From: Pseudobutyrivibrio sp. YE44
GTDB taxonomy: Bacteria > Bacillota > Clostridia > Lachnospirales > Lachnospiraceae
Reading direction: 5' to 3'
Length of the DNA stretch: 64,000 bases
Assembly: GCF_900104335.1 (NCBI RefSeq)
Contig: NZ_FMXT01000003.1
Location: forward strand, 211,623-275,622
How positions within the stretch are numbered: position 1 is the stretch's first letter; every line of letters begins with the position of its first letter. Shown here piece after piece: positions 48,480 to 57,053 of this stretch. Position numbers and translations under genes: made by a program. The notes below the pieces were generated by a model. It searched no databases. It was not told where the DNA came from and saw only the letters and a list, made by a program, of their open reading frames with translations.

Positions 48480-49637
48480 ATGAAAACAATTCCGCTTTAC
48501 GACAAAGATGCTTACATCAAAGAATTTGAAGCAAAGGTCATTTCCTGTGAGGCCATTGGAAATGATGGCGAAGATAGATATAAGGTGGTTTTAGATCAAA
48601 CTGCATTTTTCCCAGAGCAGGGTGGCCAGACCAGTGACGTTGGTCTGCTGGGTGAAGGCAGGGTTATGGATGTTCAGGTGGAAGGTGATGAAATTGTCCA
48701 TTACTGTGATGTGTCTTTTGAGGTGGGTGCGCAAGTGTCCGGTATGATTGACTGGCATCATCGTTTTGGAAATATGCAGCAGCATACAGGTGAGCATATC
48801 TTCACAGGCATGGCTCACAGACTTTATGGGGCTGACAATGTAGGTTTTCATCTTAGTGACAACACAGTTACTCTCGATTTAAACATAGACTTGAGCGCTG
48901 AGCAGGTTAGCTTCGTTGAACATCTTGCAAACGAGGTAATTGCAGCAGACGTTCCTGTGAAGGCCTATTATCCAGATGCAGAAACCCTGGCAAAGCTTGA
49001 TTATCGAAGCAAGAAAGAGCTTGATGGTCCTGTTAGAATTGTGGAAGTTGAAGGTGTTGATTTCTGCGCCTGTTGTGCACCACACGTTCTGTCAACCGGT
49101 CAGGTAGGCATGCTTAAGGTCACCTCCTTTGAAAAATATAAGGGTGGCGTTAGAGTGTATATCCTTTGCGGGCTTCGCGCACTGAAGGATTACAATCGCA
49201 GAATGGATATACTTACAAAGGCATATCAGACCTTGAATTGTCGAGAGGACGAGATTCCTGAAAAAATCGAAGGCCTGGTGGCAGACAACAAGCAGCTGAA
49301 ATACGATATTTCTCAGGTTAAGGCAAAAGTCCTTTTAGAAAAAATTGAAAACTATCCTCCTGAACTTGAGGATGTTACCATCTTCACAGAGGATTTAGAT
49401 GCCAAAAATATGCGAGATGGTGTAAACGCTCTTGTTGAGAAACATACTGGATTATGTGCAATCTTCTCTGGCAATGATGAAGATGGGTACAATTTCGTTA
49501 TTGGAAGCAAAACCAGAGATTGCAAAGCTATTGCCACAGGCCTCAGAGAATTGCTGGGAGCCAAAGGCGGTGGAAGTAAAGAAATGGCACAGGGAAGCGT
49601 AAATGCTACAAGAAGTGCAATAGAACAGACCCTGTAA
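48480..49637 (+). CDS. Alanyl-tRNA editing protein (AlaX-L type)
   Basis: 385 residues. A free-standing editing domain of alanyl-tRNA synthetase: AFFPEQGGQTSDVG, the zinc motif HTGEHIFTGMAHRL and CACCAPHV. A coiled segment (about 255-290) and the DHHA1 domain ending GAKGGGSKEMAQGSVNAT follow. It removes serine or glycine wrongly attached to tRNA-Ala. The long form with DHHA1 is AlaX-L. GGAGGAG 4-11 nt before the ATG. Confidence 0.9.
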   Translation: MKTIPLYDKDAYIKEFEAKVISCEAIGNDGEDRYKVVLDQTAFFPEQGGQTSDVGLLGEGRVMDVQVEGDEIVHYCDVSFEVGAQVSGMIDWHHRFGNMQQHTGEHIFTGMAHRLYGADNVGFHLSDNTVTLDLNIDLSAEQVSFVEHLANEVIAADVPVKAYYPDAETLAKLDYRSKKELDGPVRIVEVEGVDFCACCAPHVLSTGQVGMLKVTSFEKYKGGVRVYILCGLRALKDYNRRMDILTKAYQTLNCREDEIPEKIEGLVADNKQLKYDISQVKAKVLLEKIENYPPELEDVTIFTEDLDAKNMRDGVNALVEKHTGLCAIFSGNDEDGYNFVIGSKTRDCKAIATGLRELLGAKGGGSKEMAQGSVNATRSAIEQTL

Positions 49638-49684
49638 TACTGCCGTAATATGTGTAACATAACCGAAAAAGATGTGTTATACTG

Positions 49685-49716
49685 TATAATGAAGTGTGAA
49701 AAGAGGCTTTTCTCAC
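49685..49716 (+). promoter_or_regulatory. TATAAT box and leader hairpin before the YARHG gene
   Basis: TATAAT at 49685-49690 without a convincing -35, followed by a GTGAAAAG/CTTTTCTCAC stem (49696-49716) in the leader. Confidence 0.4.
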
Positions 49717-49751
49717 AGAGTTAGAAAAAGGAAATAAAGGGAAAAATAATA

Positions 49752-50486
49752 ATGGAAGAATTCAGAGACAGAGTTTTGGATGCGGTTGATTGGGTTTTTG
49801 ATCGCTTTTATGACGCAAAAGATTTCTTAACTCAACATCCAAACGCAAAAAGATGGATTATCGAGGGTGTGTCCTGTGTAGTTGTAGGTATTCTTGTGGG
49901 CGTTCTCACCTTCAACATTTTAAATCATGAAAAGAAAAAATTAGCAGTTACAGATGAAAATGCTGCAACTCCTGTTCAGGAGCAGGGTTCAGAAGAGAAT
50001 ATCGAGGCTGGCTCTTCTATGGATGGGGTTAACCCAGACGACTTTGCAGATGTTGTTATCGAAGTTGTTGATCCAGGAGAATATGCATCCAACATCGCAG
50101 GTTGGTCTGATGCTGAAATTGAAGCTGCTGTTACAGAGCGTTCAGGTCATCTCGAAGGCAACAAATACTGGGGTCCGGTTTCTCAGTACTGGGAGTCAAA
50201 GGGAATCACTGGAAATGCTCGCTACTGCACATATCTTGCAGATACAGCAAACAAAGTATATTCACCATCGGATTTTGATGGAATAGCACCAGAGGTAATT
50301 CATGCCATCAAAAACGAAATGTATGCTAGACATGGCTACTCATTTAGAGACCAGGATCTTTACAACTACTTCATGGGTCAGATTTGGTATGAGCCAACAG
50401 TTTTACCTGCAGATTTCTCAGAGAAGACCTTCACTGAGACAGAGGTAAAGAATTTGGATATGCTCAATTCTATTGATCCACTTTAA
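49752..50486 (+). CDS. Membrane-anchored YARHG-domain protein
   Basis: 244 residues. A cytoplasmic N-terminus, one membrane segment (WIIEGVSCVVVGILVGVLTFNIL, about 37-59), an acidic linker, and an extracellular YARHG domain with the name-giving sequence EMYARHGYSFRDQDLYNYF and IWYEP (about 195-225). YARHG domains are exported and of unknown function, common in Clostridia. Own promoter-like TATAAT upstream. Confidence 0.83.
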   Translation: MEEFRDRVLDAVDWVFDRFYDAKDFLTQHPNAKRWIIEGVSCVVVGILVGVLTFNILNHEKKKLAVTDENAATPVQEQGSEENIEAGSSMDGVNPDDFADVVIEVVDPGEYASNIAGWSDAEIEAAVTERSGHLEGNKYWGPVSQYWESKGITGNARYCTYLADTANKVYSPSDFDGIAPEVIHAIKNEMYARHGYSFRDQDLYNYFMGQIWYEPTVLPADFSEKTFTETEVKNLDMLNSIDPL

Positions 50487-50493
50487 TAGCTTG

Positions 50494-50582
50494 CTGGTAA
50501 TCATTTTTTTCAATCAGCAAGTGAAAGAAATCTAAGATTTTATAGATTCTTGTTGGCAATCCCTTGTCCTGCCAGCAAGAAG
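50494..50582 (+). promoter_or_regulatory. Two successive related stem-loops before the TSCPD gene
   Basis: CTTGCTG.../CAATCAGCAAG (about 50492-50523) is followed by CTTGTTGGCA/TGCCAGCAAG (about 50548-50581). The two arms share the CTTGCTG/CAGCAAG sequence and could pair alternatively, one with the other. No T-run; the next gene begins 40 bp later. Confidence 0.4.
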
Positions 50583-50623
50583 TCATATTAAACTGGCAGA
50601 TTATAAAATATTAAGGAGTCATT

Positions 50624-50875
50624 ATGGAGAAACACACATATATTCCAAAGGGAGTTTGCGCTAGACAGATTGATTTTGAAATCGAGGATGGCAAACTTCA
50701 CAACGTAAAATTTACTGGCGGCTGCGATGGCAATACAAAGGCCATCGGCAAGCTCTTAGAGGGTGCTGATGCAGCCCACACAGTGGAAGTCCTCAAAGGA
50801 AACCTTTGTGGCATGAAAGGCACCAGCTGTGCCGACCAGCTTGCTAAAGGAATTGAGGAAGTTTTAGGGAAATAA
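50624..50875 (+). CDS. TSCPD-domain protein (TIGR03905 type)
   Basis: 83 residues. VCARQIDFEIEDGKLHNVKFTGGCDGNTKAIGKLLEGADAAHTVEVLKGNLCGMKGTSCADQLAKGI matches the TSCPD domain that ends class II ribonucleotide reductases; the motif TSCADQLAK is the equivalent of TSCPD. Free-standing copies are widespread in Firmicutes, with unknown function. TAAGGAG 5 nt before the ATG. Confidence 0.85.
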   Translation: MEKHTYIPKGVCARQIDFEIEDGKLHNVKFTGGCDGNTKAIGKLLEGADAAHTVEVLKGNLCGMKGTSCADQLAKGIEEVLGK

Positions 50876-50915
50876 GAATTTAGAATTAGTAAAATAAGAA
50901 TCATTGAAATGATGT

Positions 50916-50946
50916 AGAGCCTTGGCGGTCGCCAAGGCTCTATTTT
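50916..50946. terminator. Bidirectional terminator between the TSCPD and HD genes
   Basis: AGAGCCTTGGC/GCCAAGGCTCT with a 4-nt loop and ATTTTTATT on the right. It reaches the stop codon of the HD-domain gene. Confidence 0.85.
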
Positions 50947-51707
50947 TATTCTAAGCAACTATTTATCTCTGCTCTAATGAAATCAATTCTTTCCTGCGTT
51001 TTTGGATCTTCTACTTTAAGTTCCATCAATTGTTCCAGATAACCTTGTTCTTTTGTAAGTTTTCTGCTGCATGGATATACCAACTCAAAGGCTAAAGAGA
51101 AATGTCCCACGTAGTAGTCAAGGTGACATTTCTTCAATTCTCTCAATATAGCGGTATGTTCCTTGAATTGCTCAAAGACTGCATCTGACAGAAATTCTTT
51201 TTGTATTTCCTCAAGTGGAACTCCATATATACCAATGATAGGTTCTTCTACCTGAACTCTAAAAATATCAACTTTGTCAGCATCTCTTATAATGTGAGCA
51301 AACTGCTCAGTTCTGGAATTCAAACCTTCACAAACACGATATTTATTGTGCTGTCTGATGGCTGTCTCGATAATAGCATCATAATCTCGGACATCAATAT
51401 AATTCCTAATCAAGCCCTCTTTAAACAGTAAATCAGCTCCAAAATCACCATGGTCCACAGATTGACTGTCATTGAAGGTTCCGTAACGCTCTATCTGCTC
51501 AAAACGACCGATGTCATGAAGCATACCTATAAGCCATGCAATTTCAATATCATCTTCAGACATATTAAGACTTGATGCTATAGCTCTGCTGTTTTCTGCC
51601 ACCCTATATGTGTGTGAAATTTTAAGAGCTATCTTTGGATCCTCTGGATTAAAGTTTTTTGTATAGCTGGCAAATGCTGCTTTTACTTTTTGTTCGTTAA
51701 TTATCAT
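50946..51707 (-). CDS. HD-domain phosphohydrolase
   Basis: 253 residues. The HD metal site is HTYRVAENSRAIASSLNMSEDDIEIAWLIGMLHDIGRFEQ (His about 28, HisAsp about 66), with downstream His in VDHGDFGAD and IRQHNKYRV, and the Asp of IIRDADKVDIFRV. A probable cytoplasmic phosphohydrolase or nucleotidase; substrate unknown. Divided by 28 bp from the acyltransferase gene upstream, probably one operon. Confidence 0.85.
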   Translation of the reverse strand: MIINEQKVKAAFASYTKNFNPEDPKIALKISHTYRVAENSRAIASSLNMSEDDIEIAWLIGMLHDIGRFEQIERYGTFNDSQSVDHGDFGADLLFKEGLIRNYIDVRDYDAIIETAIRQHNKYRVCEGLNSRTEQFAHIIRDADKVDIFRVQVEEPIIGIYGVPLEEIQKEFLSDAVFEQFKEHTAILRELKKCHLDYYVGHFSLAFELVYPCSRKLTKEQGYLEQLMELKVEDPKTQERIDFIRAEINSCLE

Positions 51708-51735
51708 ATTTAATCACTATTATTCGTTATCTAAA

Positions 51736-52884
51736 TTATTCTTTTATATACAACCACTTAGATTTCTTAATCACCTTCATAAGTAAAATGAAAATCCAGT
51801 AGGCTACAAGTCCTATCACAAATACAGCTATGGTCCAAAGGGCGAGCTGTCTTACGAATCCCCAGAAATCATTGTAGAGAAGTGTTATCCAATCTTGGGT
51901 TTGCCAGATACTGTAGGCAAAGCCATTGTCGTGGAGAAGATAAATCATAAAGGTTCCAGAGGCTATCGTATTTACGAATTTTAGTTCTGGAAGTCTGAGG
52001 CGTCTGAAAAGCTCGAATACACAGATGCCGATTATTACTACAACGATACTGTAGTTATCAAACTTTGGAATAGACTGGGTGAAAAACTCTTCGGCCATTC
52101 CAGGAGTGTTTTGGTTGTAATAGTATGATTGGATTTTTCCTACTGCAATATTGTGGTAGGAAATGCCAATAAGGCAATTTGTACCGATGATAATAAGGAT
52201 TAAAACAAATCCTCTAAGTTTTTCAAAAGGATTATATTTTCTAATGTATCCACCTAAGGCGTAAAGGAAAATACCGATTACAACAGTACGTAAGCCTTTT
52301 GCTAAATCATCAAGCAACGAACCGGACCAACCAAGCTGGGAAATGGCAAGGATTGTAAATAAGAATCCAAGATATTTCTTTCTATCGAGGGTGGCAAGGA
52401 ATCTGTTTAAAAAGCAAAAAGCCAAAAGCATGATGATGAAGTAGTAGCCTACGAACCAAGACATTTTGTTGAAGTATTGAATTCGTATGTAGCTGAAAAG
52501 GTTTTGGCTGAGCTCATCCTCAGTTACGTAATTTATAAAAATACCTGAGGCCAATACCAAAGTTACAGCTGCAAATAAAAGCTGGGATAACAGCTTCTTT
52601 GAAATCTTTAGCATATCAATCTCGCGGTCTGCTAGAAAGTATCCAGAAATCATTATGAAAACAGCATTTCCCACAAGTCCAAAGGGCATTATAAGTGCCA
52701 GTGCCAATAGTTGCTTATAAAATAAGGGATTGTTAAACCATCCGTTTTGAAGTCTTTCGATAGAAGTTTGATTAGTCAGCTGAACGTTTACACAGTGCAA
52801 AATAATGTGATAGCTGATAATCATGAGCATAGCAATAATACGAAGTAATTCTATGTTAGAAGCTCTAGAGCTTTTGTTATTCAT
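51736..52884 (-). CDS. Acyltransferase 3 family membrane protein
   Basis: 382 residues, about ten membrane segments. SNIELLRIIAMLMIISYHIILH carries the R...H signature; LVGNAVFIMISGYFLADREIDMLKI is the second. Typical of surface-polysaccharide or capsule O-acetyltransferases. Different from the 38.9-kb acyltransferase in sequence. AAGGAG 7 nt before the ATG. First gene of a minus-strand pair with the HD protein. Confidence 0.87.
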   Translation of the reverse strand: MNNKSSRASNIELLRIIAMLMIISYHIILHCVNVQLTNQTSIERLQNGWFNNPLFYKQLLALALIMPFGLVGNAVFIMISGYFLADREIDMLKISKKLLSQLLFAAVTLVLASGIFINYVTEDELSQNLFSYIRIQYFNKMSWFVGYYFIIMLLAFCFLNRFLATLDRKKYLGFLFTILAISQLGWSGSLLDDLAKGLRTVVIGIFLYALGGYIRKYNPFEKLRGFVLILIIIGTNCLIGISYHNIAVGKIQSYYYNQNTPGMAEEFFTQSIPKFDNYSIVVVIIGICVFELFRRLRLPELKFVNTIASGTFMIYLLHDNGFAYSIWQTQDWITLLYNDFWGFVRQLALWTIAVFVIGLVAYWIFILLMKVIKKSKWLYIKE

Positions 52885-53024
52885 ACATATCTCCTTGATT
52901 AAAGAATTGATTGCCGGAGTTATAGCAGGCCGACATAATTAAACGATTAAATTCTTAGCTACAACATTATACATATTATTATGAAAAAATCCAGTTTGAC
53001 ACAATGAGTATCACTGTTTTTACA

Positions 53025-53059
53025 ACTGTCTTGTCAGTAGACTAGTCATATGATATAGT
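53025..53059 (+). promoter_or_regulatory. nad operon promoter with probable NiaR site
   Basis: TTGTCA (53031-53036), 17-bp spacer, TATAGT (53054-53059). The dyad-like ACTGTCTTGTCAGT (53025-53038) overlaps the -35, where a repressor would act. NiaR, encoded at the end of the operon, is the obvious candidate; the binding itself is inference. Confidence 0.6.
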
Positions 53060-53069
53060 TATTGTCAAG

Positions 53070-53185
53070 TTACACCTCATAAGTCAGCTTAGGCTGACAA
53101 CAGTCTACTCTTCCGCTTCGGTTGTGGGACAGAGGTTCAATTGGGCTCTAGTTGATATTGAAGGGAAGCCAAGTAAAAGGAGAAT
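53070..53185 (+). promoter_or_regulatory. Structured 5' leader of nadA
   Basis: About 115 nt that can fold into AGTCAGC-TTAG-GCTGAC, CCGCTTCGG and GAG-N12-CTC-type stems, with CTTCC at about 53110 facing GGAAG at about 53163. No known NAD riboswitch consensus recognised. Confidence 0.35.
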
Positions 53186-53190
53186 AGGTT

Positions 53191-54096
53191 ATGACACTGG
53201 TAGAAGAAATACAAAAGTTGAAAGAAGAGAAGGATGCGGTAATCCTTGCTCATTATTATGTTAATGACGAAGTTCAGGCTATAGCAGACTACATCGGCGA
53301 CAGCTACTATCTGGCAAAGGTGGCTGTTGGCTTGAAGGAAAAGACTATAGTTTTTGCAGGAGTAAAGTTTATGGGTGAGTCTGCGAAGATTCTAAACCCT
53401 GACAAGACAGTTTTGATGCCTGATGAAAAGGCAGATTGTCCAATGGCTCATATGGCTGAGGTGGAGCGCATTGAGGAAGTTAGAAAAGAATATGAAGATG
53501 TGGCTGTGGTTTGCTACATTAACTCAACTGCAGAGCTTAAGATGCACTCAGATGTGTGTGTCACTAGCGCTAATGCAATGAAGATTGTAAAGGCATTGCC
53601 AAACAAGAATATCTTTTTCATTCCTGATGAAAACCTTGGAAGATATATTGCCACAAAGGTTCCAGAGAAGAACTTTATTTTTAATGATGGATACTGTCAT
53701 GTTCACAAGAATGTAACAGCAGATATGGTAAAGCGTGCAAAGGAGTCACATCCAGAGGCAGAGGTGTTAATTCACCCAGAGTGCACCTTGGATGTGCTTG
53801 AATATGCAGACTATATTGGTAGCACCTCAGGAATCATCGACTATGCAACAAAGTCTGATAAGCAGGAATTCATTATTTCTACAGAGCTTGGAGTGCTTTA
53901 TCAGCTGAAGCAGAACAATCCAGAAAAGACCTTCTATTCTGCTGGCTCGGTGCAGATTTGTCCAAACATGAAGAAGGTTACATTGGAAAAAATTCGTAAC
54001 TGCCTTCGTGATGGCAGCGGTGTTGTAGAAGTGAGCGACGAGAAGCGCCAGCGTGCGTTAAACCCACTCCAGCGTATGCTGGAACTAGCAAAATAA
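53191..54096 (+). CDS. nadA: Quinolinate synthase
   Basis: 301 residues. NadA joins iminoaspartate and dihydroxyacetone phosphate to quinolinate using a [4Fe-4S] cluster. AHYYVNDEVQAIADYIGDSYYLAKVA is the family N-terminus; the three cluster cysteines are probably those in VCYINSTAELKMHSDVCVTSANA (about 109-131), HPECTLDVL (about 205) and AGSVQICPNMKK (about 255). First gene of nadA-nadB-nadC-niaR. AAAAGGAGA 9 nt before the ATG. Confidence 0.95.
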   Translation: MTLVEEIQKLKEEKDAVILAHYYVNDEVQAIADYIGDSYYLAKVAVGLKEKTIVFAGVKFMGESAKILNPDKTVLMPDEKADCPMAHMAEVERIEEVRKEYEDVAVVCYINSTAELKMHSDVCVTSANAMKIVKALPNKNIFFIPDENLGRYIATKVPEKNFIFNDGYCHVHKNVTADMVKRAKESHPEAEVLIHPECTLDVLEYADYIGSTSGIIDYATKSDKQEFIISTELGVLYQLKQNNPEKTFYSAGSVQICPNMKKVTLEKIRNCLRDGSGVVEVSDEKRQRALNPLQRMLELAK

Positions 54097-54106
54097 CTAA
54101 GTGAGA

Positions 54107-54178
54107 CACCAGCAGATAATATGTTTTTTCTGAGAGTATAGTGTAAACGATGAAGAAAAAATATATTAGCTGTTGGTG
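54107..54178 (+). repeat. Family B hairpin, copy 2 (nadA-nadB gap)
   Basis: CACCAGCAG... pairs with ...GCTGTTGGTG over about 24 bp, with a one-sided GAGT bulge and cap ATAGT-GTAA-ACGAT (54134-54151) closed by a GNRA-type loop. It lies inside the nad operon, so readthrough control between nadA and nadB is possible. Confidence 0.8.
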
Positions 54179-54202
54179 GCGGACTAAAGGATTTAGATAA
54201 CT

Positions 54203-55510
54203 ATGGATAATAGATACGATGTAATTATAGTAGGCAGCGGAGTGGCAGGTTTATTTTGTGCCCTCAGCCTGCCTAGAGAAAAGAAAATACTTGTAATTTC
54301 AAAGGATGCCCTGGATGGTTGTGATTCCTTTTTGGCTCAGGGTGGAATCTGTATGCTCAGGGATGAGGATGACTATGAGGCATATTTTGAAGATACAATG
54401 CGAGCAGGTCATTATGAGAATAGAAAAGAATCTGTGGAGATTATGATTCGAAGCTCTCAGGATATAATTCGAGACCTGGAAAATTATGGAGTTGAGTTTG
54501 AAAAGCGAAATGGGGAATTCGTATTTACGAAGGAAGGGGCTCATTCCAATAACAGAATACTTTTCCATGAGGATGTTACTGGAAGAGAGATTACCAGCAA
54601 GCTTTTAGCAAGAGCTCAGGAGAGAGACAATATCACCCTTATGGCACACACTACAATGGTGGATTGGGTTTGCAAGGATAATGTGTGTTATGGAATAGTG
54701 GTTGCTGATATGGACGGAAAAACAAGAGCTATTCAGGGGGATGTGACAGTTCTTGCCTGTGGTGGACTTGGTGGAGTATATCCTCATTCCACAAACTATC
54801 GCCATATTTCTGGTGATGCTCTGGCCCTTGCAATGTATCACAATGTTAAGCTTGAAAATTGTGACTATGTGCAGATTCATCCTACCACACTTTATTCTAA
54901 TCAAAGTGGACGAAGCTTTTTAATTTCAGAATCAGTTCGTGGTGAAGGTGCAGTGCTTAGAAACAAGGCTGGAGAGCGATTCACAGATGAGCTTCAGCCT
55001 AGAGATGTTGTAAGTAAAGCTATATTTGCCCAGATGGAAAAGGATGGAACAGAGCACGTATGGCTGGACTTTTCACCTATTCCAAAGGAAGAGATTTTAA
55101 ATCATTTTCCAAATATTTATGCTCGTTGCAAGCAGGCAGGCTATGATCCTCTGGAAACCTGGGTGCCTGTTGTACCTGCTCAGCATTATTTTATGGGCGG
55201 AATCCATGTGGATAAGGATAGCAAAACCACAATGGAGCAGCTTTATGCTGTTGGAGAAACCAGCTGTAATGGTGTTCACGGTCGAAACAGACTTGCCAGC
55301 AATTCTCTTTTGGAAAGTCTAGTGTTTGCAAAACGTGCTGCAGCAGATATCGTAAATACGAATCACTTTAAACGAGTAGAAGATTTTGATAATCTAGTAA
55401 ACATGGATGGTTACGAAGACTTGCCATCTATTATGGAAAACTATCACGCTATGGTAGTTGGTGAAATTAAAAGAGAAGAAAACTTAAGAGCCAAGAAGGA
55501 GGCTATATAA
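54203..55510 (+). CDS. nadB: L-aspartate oxidase
   Basis: 435 residues. FAD-binding DVIIVGSGVAGLFCALSL at the N-terminus, active-site HSNNRILFHEDVTGREI, substrate loop QHYFMGGIHVD and the RNRLASNSLLESLVFA helix. It oxidises aspartate to iminoaspartate for NadA. It is shorter than E. coli NadB (540) because the C-terminal helical domain is reduced, as in many Clostridia. The ribosome binding site is weak (AAAGGA 16 nt before). Confidence 0.95.
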   Translation: MDNRYDVIIVGSGVAGLFCALSLPREKKILVISKDALDGCDSFLAQGGICMLRDEDDYEAYFEDTMRAGHYENRKESVEIMIRSSQDIIRDLENYGVEFEKRNGEFVFTKEGAHSNNRILFHEDVTGREITSKLLARAQERDNITLMAHTTMVDWVCKDNVCYGIVVADMDGKTRAIQGDVTVLACGGLGGVYPHSTNYRHISGDALALAMYHNVKLENCDYVQIHPTTLYSNQSGRSFLISESVRGEGAVLRNKAGERFTDELQPRDVVSKAIFAQMEKDGTEHVWLDFSPIPKEEILNHFPNIYARCKQAGYDPLETWVPVVPAQHYFMGGIHVDKDSKTTMEQLYAVGETSCNGVHGRNRLASNSLLESLVFAKRAAADIVNTNHFKRVEDFDNLVNMDGYEDLPSIMENYHAMVVGEIKREENLRAKKEAI

Positions 55511-55511
55511 A

Positions 55512-56363
55512 ATGAACAATATTACTATGACTTTAAATGCAGACGAGCTTATCAGAATGGCTCTTAGAGAGGATATTTCCAGCGAGGATGTTACTACAAA
55601 TTCGGTAATGCCAGAGGCACAGCCAGGCGAAGTTGAGCTTATTTGTAAGCAGGATGGTATCATCTGCGGAATGGACGTATATGAGAGAGTTTTTAAGATT
55701 CTTGATGAAACAACTGTTGTAGAAAAGTATGTTAAGGATGGAGAGGCTGTTAAGAAGGGGCAGCTTATGGCTAAGGTAAAGGGGGATATCAGAGTGCTCC
55801 TTTCAGGTGAGCGTGTGGCTCTTAACTATCTTCAGCGCATGAGCGGTATTGCCACATACACAAACGAAGTTGCTTCTCTTTTGAAGGGCAGCAAGACCGT
55901 GCTTCTTGATACTAGAAAGACAACTCCTAATATGAGAATTTTTGAAAAGTATGCGGTAAAGTGCGGCGGTGGACAGAATCATCGTTATAACCTTTCTGAT
56001 GGAATTCTTTTAAAGGATAATCACATTGGTGCGGCTGGCTCTATTACAAAGGCTATTGAAATGGCAAAGGCCTACGCTCCATTTGTTCGTAAAATCGAAA
56101 TTGAGACAGAAACTCTTGAGCAGGTAAAGGAAGCTGTGGAAGCTGGAGCAGACATTATCATGCTTGATAACATGGATGTTGCAACCATGAAGGAAGCTGT
56201 TAAAATAATAGATGGTCGAGCAAAGACAGAGTGTTCTGGAAATGTTACTAGGGAGAATATCGCAAACATTATCGACAGCGGAGTTGATTATGTTTCAAGT
56301 GGTGCACTTACTCATTCAGCACCAATCCTTGATATCTCAATGAAGAATTTACACGCCATCTAA
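55512..56363 (+). CDS. nadC: Nicotinate-nucleotide pyrophosphorylase (carboxylating)
   Basis: 283 residues. NadC turns quinolinate plus PRPP into nicotinate mononucleotide. Family elements: REDISSEDVTTNSVMP, SGERVALNYLQRMSGIAT, LDTRKTTPNMRIFEKYAVKCGGGQNHRYNLSDGILLKDNH (about 135-175), IEIETETLEQ and IMLDNMD. Its AAGGAGG lies within the end of nadB, one base from the stop, so the two are translated in tandem. Confidence 0.95.
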   Translation: MNNITMTLNADELIRMALREDISSEDVTTNSVMPEAQPGEVELICKQDGIICGMDVYERVFKILDETTVVEKYVKDGEAVKKGQLMAKVKGDIRVLLSGERVALNYLQRMSGIATYTNEVASLLKGSKTVLLDTRKTTPNMRIFEKYAVKCGGGQNHRYNLSDGILLKDNHIGAAGSITKAIEMAKAYAPFVRKIEIETETLEQVKEAVEAGADIIMLDNMDVATMKEAVKIIDGRAKTECSGNVTRENIANIIDSGVDYVSSGALTHSAPILDISMKNLHAI

Positions 56364-56404
56364 TAAACGACGGTTCTTCATAAAAATGATAAATGGAGGA
56401 AAGA

Positions 56405-56932
56405 ATGGACGGACAGGCTAGAAGACAAAAAATAGTGGAGATAATTCAAAAATCTGATAAGCCTGTATCAGGCACAGCTTTGGCGGAGCAACTAAAGGTT
56501 AGCCGTCAGGTGGTAGTCACAGATATTGCCCTTATCAGAGCAAATGGAATTGAGGTTACCTCCACAAATCGTGGATACGTAATTACGAATACAAATAAAT
56601 GCAAGAGAATTATCAAAAGTCGCCACACAGATGAGGAAATACTTGATGAACTCTTCACTATAGTTGATAATGGAGGAGTGGCTGAAAATATAATTATCAA
56701 CCACAGATATTATAATCGTCTGGAAGCGCCTCTCAATGTCAGCTCCCGCCGCGAGGCAAAGGAATTTATGGAGGCCATTGAATCCGGTAAATCAAAATCC
56801 TTAAGCTCCGCCACCAGCGGATATCATTACCACATAATCAGCGCCGACAGCGAAGCGACCCTCGATATTATCGAAGACGAACTCAAATCAAAAGGGTTCT
56901 GGTTACCTTTGGATGATTGGATTCTGCAGTAA
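56405..56932 (+). CDS. niaR: NAD biosynthesis repressor NiaR
   Basis: About 175 residues. A winged HTH (RRQKIVEIIQKSDKPVSGTALAEQLKVSRQVVVTDIALIRANGIEV, residues 5-52) precedes the 3H domain named for its three His: INHRYYNRLEAPLN and TSGYHYHIISAD. NiaR represses nicotinate/NAD genes with nicotinate as co-repressor. The frame opens at 56393, but GGAGG at 56395-56399 indicates ATG 56405. Its place at the end of nadABC supports autoregulation of the whole unit. The last third is C-rich in codon use. Confidence 0.92.
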   Translation: MDGQARRQKIVEIIQKSDKPVSGTALAEQLKVSRQVVVTDIALIRANGIEVTSTNRGYVITNTNKCKRIIKSRHTDEEILDELFTIVDNGGVAENIIINHRYYNRLEAPLNVSSRREAKEFMEAIESGKSKSLSSATSGYHYHIISADSEATLDIIEDELKSKGFWLPLDDWILQ

Positions 56933-56952
56933 TTAGAAAAAGTAAGCTAGTA

Positions 56953-57026
56953 GATGACAATCTGACTATGTCCATTTGCTGAGTATAGCGAAAGCGATAG
57001 TAAATGGATATAGTGAGATTGTCATT
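56953..57026 (+). repeat. Family B hairpin, copy 3 (niaR-ung gap)
   Basis: GATGACAATC... pairs with ...GATTGTCATT over about 25 bp. The one-sided GAGT bulge is followed by the cap ATAGC-GAAA-GCGAT (56981-56998), a GNRA tetraloop. It closes the nad operon. Confidence 0.8.
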
Positions 57027-57053
57027 GTAACAAGCGTAGTTAGGAGATAATAG

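Noticed and set aside
53090..53165. tRNA-like gene in the nadA leader
   Set aside because: Only a T-arm-like segment is visible; there is no acceptor stem, anticodon arm or plausible CCA end.
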